A DNA stretch of 64,000 nucleotides from Lunularia cruciata. Its lineage: Eukaryota > Streptophyta > Marchantiopsida > Lunulariales > Lunulariaceae. Made by a program: the position numbers and the translations under genes. Shown piece after piece: positions 56,476 through 64,000 of this stretch (the stretch's first letter is position 1; each line of letters starts with the position of its first letter). The notes beneath the pieces were generated by a model. That model had not been told where the DNA came from, did no database searches, and saw only the letters and a program-made list of their open reading frames with translations. The DNA is taken from assembly GCA_948567375.1 (NCBI GenBank), contig OX419758.1:6081001-6145000 (forward strand). Reading direction: 5' to 3'.

Positions 56476-58365
56476 TTATTTATCATTTATCATTTATTTT
56501 TAGATTTAGATTTAGATTAGATTTTAGTTCCTAAGAGGCATAAGAGTGTTGAGATCTCCACTAGGGTGGAGGATTACTGTAGCACGTTCATCTTGAATGC
56601 ATTGGTGTAGGCCACAACTCAAGTTTACTTACTCCTTAGGTTGGGGAATGCACATCTAGCCTACTTTATCTTAGTATGTGGTTATCTCCCATGAGCTTCC
56701 TATCTTGCTTGCACATAACCTCTTATAGAGGTGCTTTTGCCACATTAATGCACTTTTGACAACACTCTCTGTCATACCTTCTCCACTTTCCTTTGGTTGT
56801 GGAGATTTTTGGGTACCTTTTTCACCATTTTGATGAGTTGCTTAAGTAGCCAGCACAAGGTTCCTTGTAGAGGAATGGGGAAATGGTTGTCTTCCAAGCC
56901 ATGCTTACCTCCTACTTCCAATAGAAAGTCCCAATCAATACAACACTCTCAAGCCTAGGTTCTTCATAGATAGGCAGTAAAAATAGGAGTGCCCACTACA
57001 TCTAGAGCACTCCTCTCTCACTTACCAGATATACCATTAGATGACCTCTATCATAGTATCTAATAGTGGTTTTTGGCTATTGGTTTGCTAGTTGCTTTGT
57101 GGCATCCCCCTTGGAGTGGCATCCCCCTTGGAATGGCTTGGTGGTGTTGGTCTTGAGGCAATTTGTGTTCCTTTGGTTTTTTTGGGCTCAATGCTTGGTT
57201 TCACTCTTGGATTCTTTGGTGCTTTGCACCTCTTTCTTCTTTCCTTTGGGGTATATGAGGTGTATAATCTGATATATCTACAAAGCTTGCAACCCAATCA
57301 TTGAGTTTAGTTTCCAACTACCAAAAGACCAAAATCATTGCTGAATAGACACCAAGTTTATTTAGCTATTAATTACTAATATAATCCAATTACTTCTCAA
57401 TTTTAAATTCATTTCAAACAACAATGCTTAAAATAAAAACACCCTTAAGGTAAGAAATTTACTCAAAGAAGTGTACAAAGTACAATTCTATTCACAATTG
57501 TATGAAGTATAATATATCTTCCTTCACCTCTTATGGATCCTGAAAAACTCCTTGATTATCAAGAATTTTTAACAAGCCTTCTTCTTATCAATCCCAATTA
57601 AAAGAAATGCTTGAATCTTCCAACCTCTCAATTTTGTATTGATCCAAAACTCTTAAAAACACTTCTTTCTCATTTGTCAATATGTAAAAAATTTCTAGAT
57701 ACCCTCTTTTCTTCCTCTATCAAACAAGAATCCTTCCTATAAAAACCCACTCTCAATTCCTTGCATTGTCCATCAAGAACCCTTGCTATCAAAACTAACT
57801 CAATTCCTTGCTCTATCAATCAAAATCCTTGAACCTCCTTTCTTGAAATCTTGGAACCTTCTTCTCAATCAATCCACATTGATCAATTAAGAAATATTAA
57901 ATCCTCAAGATATTAAATCCTCAAACCCTTGTCTTTCAATCCATATCAAGCAATCAATAAGGAACTCTTGAATCCTCAATTCTCCAATTTCTTTCCTCAT
58001 CATCATGTGCATTCCCCTTTCAAAGCACTCCAAACTCTAAATAAAGAAATACCAAACCTACCACAAGTAGATATGTAACCAATTGATGTTAACCTTAACT
58101 TGCACCAAAGTCTAGTTGTTGTTGTGTGACAAGAGCCAAGCCAAAAGTGTCAACTAAAATATGACAACCGCAAAAGTGTCTTCAAATGGTTGTAGCTTTT
58201 GTTATAGACCTCCAAATGCCATGATTGGTTGTTTATGGAAATCACTTGAAAAGATGCTTCCAAAAAGAAAATACACACTCTATTTTTACATGTAATTTTA
58301 GAGGGAGAAACCCTGAAGTATGCACTATGGTGGTTCTTATCCAAAGATGCATACCACCTTGATGG
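56476..58365. other. No gene seen
   Basis: Contains a GGCATCCCCCTTGGA direct repeat (57103-57135). A hydrophobic ~70-codon plus-strand ORF at 57092-57304 has overlapping antisense ORFs and no family resemblance. Confidence 0.45.
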
Positions 58366-58957
58366 TGTATAACACTTGTTGGTGCATGTATACTCTATAG
58401 TGATATTAAGTTGAGCATTGTAAGTAGCTGAAAATATTTTTTATATGGATTTTAATTAAGCTTCTATATTAGTAATGATTAGCTAGAGTTAGTCATAGCA
58501 AAGATAAAAGTTACTCTACTTTCAAGGAAGGTGAAAGAATGAGCACTAATATTTTGGATTCTAATGTATTGACTTTACATTATTCCTAAATGTTTAGCTT
58601 TGAGTAAAGAGTTGAGAACTCTTGGGCCATTAACCTTTTTGATGCATATTTTTCTATAGTCCAAGGTTACCCTATGTGAATGAATCCTTGGCTTAGTTGT
58701 TGGGTCAAGATAAGACCATATGCTTAGGAGGTTATTCCTATGAGTTTGTATATTCCTTTAGACTTTAGACTTTATATGAATTTTTGCCTAGTAACTTGAG
58801 TTACTCTGCTAATTAGTAACTCTGGTATGTAACTATTTCATAAGTACCTATACTTATGAAATTAAGGGTGAAGAGATACTCATCAAACTTTCATTTGCAA
58901 CTATCTCTCTCTCATTGAGTTCTCTATTGAGCAATAGCTTGAGTCTTGGAGGTGCTT
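58366..58957 (+). mobile_element. Partial LTR, TATAACACC/GGCTCA family (copy 3)
   Basis: Plus-oriented and diverged. It starts TGTATAACAC and follows 25169-24481 read in reverse, through the TTAGTCATAG, GAGCACTA, AGTTGAGAACTCTTGGGCC and AACTATCTCTCTCTCATTGA blocks. The last ~110 bp are missing. Here the element begins with a canonical TG. Confidence 0.75.
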
Positions 58958-59199
58958 TAAAGTTTTTGGAAAGTGGTAAAGCACCTAAACCCTTAGCACT
59001 TAGAGTGATGCATGGTACTCAAAGTAGATCCAACCATAGCATTTGCCTTCTTCCTACCATCCAAAACTATGCTTCCTACACCTAAAGCATATAGAAAGAC
59101 TCTAAAGGCCATTGTTAGGTATCTTGTAGTAAACAAATAGGCAATTCCTCATAGAATTATGGTGATCTAGAGAAAACATTGGTGTTATTGCTTTGGAAC

Positions 59200-61250
59200 T
59201 AAGAATTGATTCATTTTACCATGGTACATGAGATGAGGGGAAAGCAAGAGAAGAAACTAGGGGAAATGAGAAGTAATCTTTATAATTGGACAAAGGACAA
59301 TTGGTATATGGTACTTGGCCTAGATGTAAGAGTTATATGAGCAATGAGCATGAACTCCAAGTTTGTTAACAAAGAAGTTAATGGAAGAGTTCAAGGCTAC
59401 TTTCAATGATAAGAGGTTGAAGAATAATGGGTAGAGGATGGCTACTTACAAAGACCATGAAAGAAGAGCCATAGTAGAGGCAAATATGAAACTCTTTAAA
59501 CCCAAGCAAACTACCGAGCTATATCTTACCATTACATGTACTCAAGCAAGCTAATAGATTAGGCAAACATGTTCAATTGACAAGCCAATTGATAGAGAAT
59601 TTGAAAAGGACAAAGGTTCTACTTGCCTTCCTCTATTTGCCATAAATTACTACATGGGAATGAATCTCTTGACCAGAGAAGAAAGGAAGAGGTTCCCCAC
59701 TGACTTTCATCCTATAGGTTATTTTGTGACTAACCTAAAAGACCATCATTGATTGCCAAGTATAGAGTTTTTGATGCCAAATTAGCCAAGATAGGACTCT
59801 TTGTGCATGTAGATGAAAAAATAGTTGCACCAAAGGCTACCAAGAGGAAGAATAATCCTTTAAAAAAACAACCTTTATCAACTAAGAAGCCAAGAGCCAT
59901 TACTCATATAGTAGATATGTCCTCATCTGAAGGAGAAGCTTAAGATAACAAAGATGAGGAAGAGGAGGAACAAGGGTCCTTCACCCTTCAAGCATCAACC
60001 TCCACTTCAAACAAAGGAAAAGAAGAAGAGGCTTGGGAGGATGCATAATTTGTCCCAAAGTTGCAAGCTAAGAAATGAAGGAGTGTCCAACAAGACCAAA
60101 GGAGGACATGAGAGAAGAGGCTCCAATTTCAAGACCAGTGCTGCTGAGCCCCATAAGAAAGGAAGATGCTACCAAAGAGCCCCAAGATCAAGCAAAGTAC
60201 TCAAATGCCCAAGAACTTTGGCCTGAAGTTCATGATGTGGTTGAAGTCCTACAACAAGAGGACAATCAGATCACCAATCATGCTAAAGAGAAGTATGGCA
60301 ATATTGACACTGATATTCTAGATCCTACACTAGGGGTGTAGATGGAATTTGGTGAGGAATCAACATCTTGAGTACCAATGCTAATTCAAGAAGGGGCCAA
60401 CTTTGTAATACATTTTGTCATAGTTGTATTGCAACAATTGGAGGTATTGCTACTCTAGTACCAAGCCAAATGTCTTGAAATTGTGGACTACACTATACCA
60501 TACCAGTCCAAAGTATGCTTAAGCAAGTCTACATTTAGAAGGCCAAAGAAGACCTGGTTAAATAATTGTTATGAAAGCCAAAGACTTGTACAAGGAGGAG
60601 GCTACAAAGGTAAGTACCTTACTAAAGGACAGCCAAGAGCTCAAGAGGAAGAGTGCCACATTGGAGAATGACCAAGATCAGCAAGCCAAGGAGAACCAAG
60701 AGCTATAGGATGAGTTATATGCACTTTGACTTGAGTATGAGTAGTACAAAGAACAAAGCCAAAGACCAATCTCATAGCAAGTGTAAAGAGTTGGAGAGCA
60801 CTTGGAATAAATTGACGGAGTGCCATGATCAAGTTATCACCTTCAAAGTTCAATTGTAGAGTATTAGAAAGAGGTGGCACTACAACTAGATTGCTTGACT
60901 AAGGAAATGGAGGAAGAAAGAGTCAAGCAAGCAAAGAGTACACACTTGCAGGAAGAACAAAAGGCAAAGTGTGATACTTGGACTCAATAGATGGAAGAAG
61001 ATTGGCTCAAGATAATTTATAAGATGGAGTAGGCCTGAAATTTCTTCATGGAGAAGCTAAAAGAGGGAGGAAAACTTTTTGAGCACTATAGAAAAGACAC
61101 CATGAGCTGACATTCAAGGTTAAGAGATTAGAGAACTAGGCCTATGAGGAAGAGAAAATGAAAATGAGGAAGCACTCCAACAAGAAGTTCACAAAACCTT
61201 GCCAAACTTATTTGTTAGAAATAGCCATATATCAAGCCTAAACTGATTGG
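59200..61250 (+). pseudogene. Multi-frame pseudogene of an unknown protein with a coiled-coil tail
   Basis: Segments in alternating plus frames: YKDHERRAIVEANMKLF and CLPLFAINYYMGMNLLTREE with KRFPTDFHPIGYFVTNLKD (about 59440-59745), then AKYRVFDAKLAKIGLFVHVD with a basic, serine-rich tail (59755-59940). Further on, Q/E/K-rich heptad-like segments such as KDLYKEEATKVSTLLKDSQ and ENDQDQQAKENQEL (60570-60710) continue to about 61200. Stops are often TAG where CAG would fit a coiled coil. I do not recognise the family; a transposon-linked or plant-specific coiled-coil protein is possible. It is not functional. Confidence 0.5.
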
Positions 61251-64000
61251 TAATTAGGTACCCTAGAGGTGAATGTAGTCCATCACTCCCAAACATTATA
61301 GCAGAAGGCACTCTACCTAGAGGAAGTCATTCAAAGGCATCAATACTCTGAGTAGTTAGTCAAATACTTGGAGTTGTCTAGTAGACAAATACTTGGAGTT
61401 ATATGTTAGTATATACACTTGGAATTTTACTTACCTCACCGAGTGCACTAGGAATTATATAGGACTTTGTAGTTGTAGTTTAAAAATAGATGAGGGAGGA
61501 AAAATTAGCTTCCTTGACATATGTTAGGCGCCTAATCAGTCTAGAAATGACTAGGATAAGATAGGATTAGGTCTTTAAGTGAGTGATGAATAGTATAGAT
61601 TAGGACTTTCAAGAGATACACTTGGGTTCTTGATCCCTTTGGCTCAAAGTCAGAAGGGTACTTAAGGTTGAGGACTAAAGGCACTTGTGTTTGTTTCTTT
61701 CATACTTTGATTACAAGTGAAGAGTACTCTACATTCTTTGCAAGTTTCATGTCTTCCATTTTATGTGTTGTCATTTGTCTAGGTGAGATTAGAGCTAAGG
61801 AATTTCAAAGGAAGGTCCCACATGCTTGCTATAGAGCTTATACTTGCCCTTGATCAAGGTGTGCATTAAAGGAGTGAACTTGTACAAGGAGTGTATGGGA
61901 AGCTCACCATTATGGGCAGAAATATGGAATAAAAAAACCAAGATATTTGGCCAACATGAATTATAACCTTTAACTTGCACCTTCTAGGAAAGGTGGAACA
62001 TAGTTTTAAGAGTAACAAGTTTTGAATGGAGTGGCATTAGGAGGTAAGCAAGCCATTAGCTTCAACAATAGTCCTAACTAGAACTTAGAATGAAAGTGAT
62101 TCTTTTGTTATAGTGCACTTCAATGGGTGACACCACCCTCTTTTGGGTGTGGTTCTTGCCCAAGAGGTTAAATACCAAAACTGAACTGAATTGTGGTACT
62201 TTCCTTCATTCTTATTCATTTCAAACTTATAACTTTGTGTGAACAACTTGTTCTTATTGATTATATTATCAATACATTGACATTGTGCTGTCACACTATA
62301 CTTCTCATTGTCCTCCTAGGTGAGCTCCATCTTTTGCATCCCTTTTGGGTCTTCTACAAATTATGCTGGGAGTACTTTATGAAACAAGAACTTGCACTTC
62401 TTTTCTTCAATGAGCAATTCAAGGCCAATGTAAAAGTGAATCATGAAGGGTATTAAGTAATGGTGTCTTGGTCCTTTGAAGATATAATACATCTTCTGAA
62501 TGTGTTTGTGAAAGATGTACCTCTAATCACTCAAAATTTCTCAAAACAAGTGCTCAAAGAATGCAACCTAAGAATTTATTAGGTAGGTAGTTTGCTACAG
62601 CTTGAATATCTTCATCAATGCACTCACTATCTCCCTTCTTGCCAAGGCCTTCTAATCCACCACAAACTATCCATTTTATTCTTGTTATGGATGAAGGCTT
62701 TTGCAATCCATTGTATTGTTTAGGTTGAACAGTGATTCAAAATTTAACCCTTAGCTATTCCTGCCTAGTTCCTCATATCTTCCTCCAATGAAATGGTCTA
62801 TAATTACTTTTGATTATAGATGACCCAAAACTATCTTCTTCCTTCTTTTAATTTCCAAGGCCATTGCTCCCAAAGTGTATTCCCCATTCCACAAGAGAAA
62901 ACTCAATTGCAGCTTGAGAATTGGTTGTCATCTCCCATGGATCGACTACTAAAGTCTTCAAGTTTAGTGTATTCTTTGCATTCTTTGGGCTTACCCCTTC
63001 ATCATTGTGACTAGTAACTTGTCTTCCTTTGAAAAAAATTCACACTCAATCCTAAACCTCTTTATCCTCACTCAATTGATCAATTGTTTCTTGACAAAAT
63101 TATGAAGGACTAAAAGTATGATTACTTTGAAATTATGAAGAATTGAAGGCTTTTGAAGATCAATATGATGATCACAAAAGGCAAATCATATGAAAAGTAT
63201 AAATTGCATTAATTAAGCAACTCCTAAGAAATTTACAAGGATATTTTAGTTTTGCTAAATACAAGAAGAAATTATTAGAATTAATATCAGAGTATTAAAT
63301 CCATATTTTTACTACAAAGGTACTATCTTACAATGTAAAAATGCATTGTCTTTACCATGATGATTGTAAAGCAGGCAAAAGATGTTGCTCTATAGATTCT
63401 TCAATAAATTGGTTATGAAACAAGATTCCCTCAAGGTTATTATTTATCTATATGATTAACGAATTTTTTTTAACTAATAAGATTATTTATTTATTTATTT
63501 CTATTCTCATATGGATTATATCCTTTTTGGAAAGAATCCCTCAGTAGTCATTGTGTAAAATGAGAAGATCCATTTCTCTATACACATGTAGATTTTATGT
63601 TCATTGTTAGGATGTTATTTCACAATGAATATTATAAATATCAAAATAAAACCATCCTCAACATAACAAGCCTTCAAGGATCATCTTCATTTGAGAATCT
63701 TAGCAAGGAATTTTTGAACAATTTGCCTTCCAATGTGTGATATAGAAAGTTAGGAAAGTGAAAAGATTGAAGTATATTCAATACAAAATTGCAAATAATA
63801 GGAGTACTTACGTGTCCTTATAGTAAACATCACATATAAAGTTGTCTTCTTGAAGTCAATGTATAATAAAATGAAAAGTGCTTCTACTTTTATAGAATTA
63901 TCATAAAATTTATTATAAGGTTGATGTGTACTATCTAGAATACTTTAGGTTTAGTATTATGTAAAGGAGAGAGTTTTGGAATAATAGTGTATTCTATCAA
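61251..64000. other. No gene seen (2.75 kb)
   Basis: AT-rich; ORFs under 90 codons without recognisable content. Confidence 0.5.

Noticed and set aside
57092-57304. A hydrophobic ORF that could be a membrane protein
   Set aside because: No homology recognised, an antisense ORF of equal length, and a local direct repeat; composition explains it.

Overview
The window reads as nuclear DNA of a land plant, AT-rich and transposon-laden. The evidence is plant-type Ty3/gypsy chromoviruses with chromodomains, Ty1/copia elements, LINEs, initiator-Met tRNA primer sites on all three complete LTR elements, and an eIF5 fragment. There is no prokaryotic operon, rRNA or convincing tRNA. The lineage cannot be fixed from the sequence; a non-seed plant (bryophyte, lycophyte or fern) is a guess from the LINE type and the intronless ATP-grasp gene.

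Host genes are few. Two close paralogues of an intronless ATP-grasp ligase-like gene lie on the minus strand about 39 kb apart (1-1304, cut by the window edge, and 39106-40515, complete, 469 aa). They share about 320 bp of upstream sequence. A C-terminal (W2 domain) fragment of translation initiation factor eIF5 lies at 48125-48420, and a stop-riddled coiled-coil pseudogene of unknown identity at about 59.2-61.25 kb.

Layout: 0-2.7 kb, ATP-grasp copy 1 and short repeats. 2.9-6.1 kb, LINE copy A fused to a copia fragment and an (AT)30 tract. 6.5-7.65 kb, a ~203-bp tandem array. 8.25-8.66 kb, an old chromovirus solo LTR. 9-14 kb, short repeats and no gene. 14.0-17.4 kb, LINE copy B (minus) with a solo LTR inside. 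18.85-37.39 kb, a three-level nest: a copia element (target duplication AGATT) holds a decayed minus-strand chromovirus, which holds a solo LTR and a very young plus-strand chromovirus (27993-33634, target duplication GTTGT, LTRs differing at one base in 423). 39-41 kb, ATP-grasp copy 2. 43.3-47.35 kb, LINE copy C. 48-51.5 kb, the eIF5 fragment and short repeats. 51.5-64 kb, very AT-rich DNA with decayed fragments only.

The strongest observations are: (1) a candidate -1 ribosomal frameshift signal (GGGAAAC, 7-nt spacer, perfect 9-bp hairpin) exactly in the gag/pol overlap of the young chromovirus; (2) perfect heat-shock-element arrays upstream of the TATA box in its LTR, whose GAA/TTC triplets persist in a much older LTR of the same family; (3) a LINE family with an N-terminal C2H2 finger and a probable restriction-enzyme-like endonuclease, ~197-bp 5' monomers and a 3' tail also found as about ten dispersed short repeats, one of them with target duplications and an internal empty-site control; (4) the duplicated ATP-grasp gene, a candidate horizontal acquisition.
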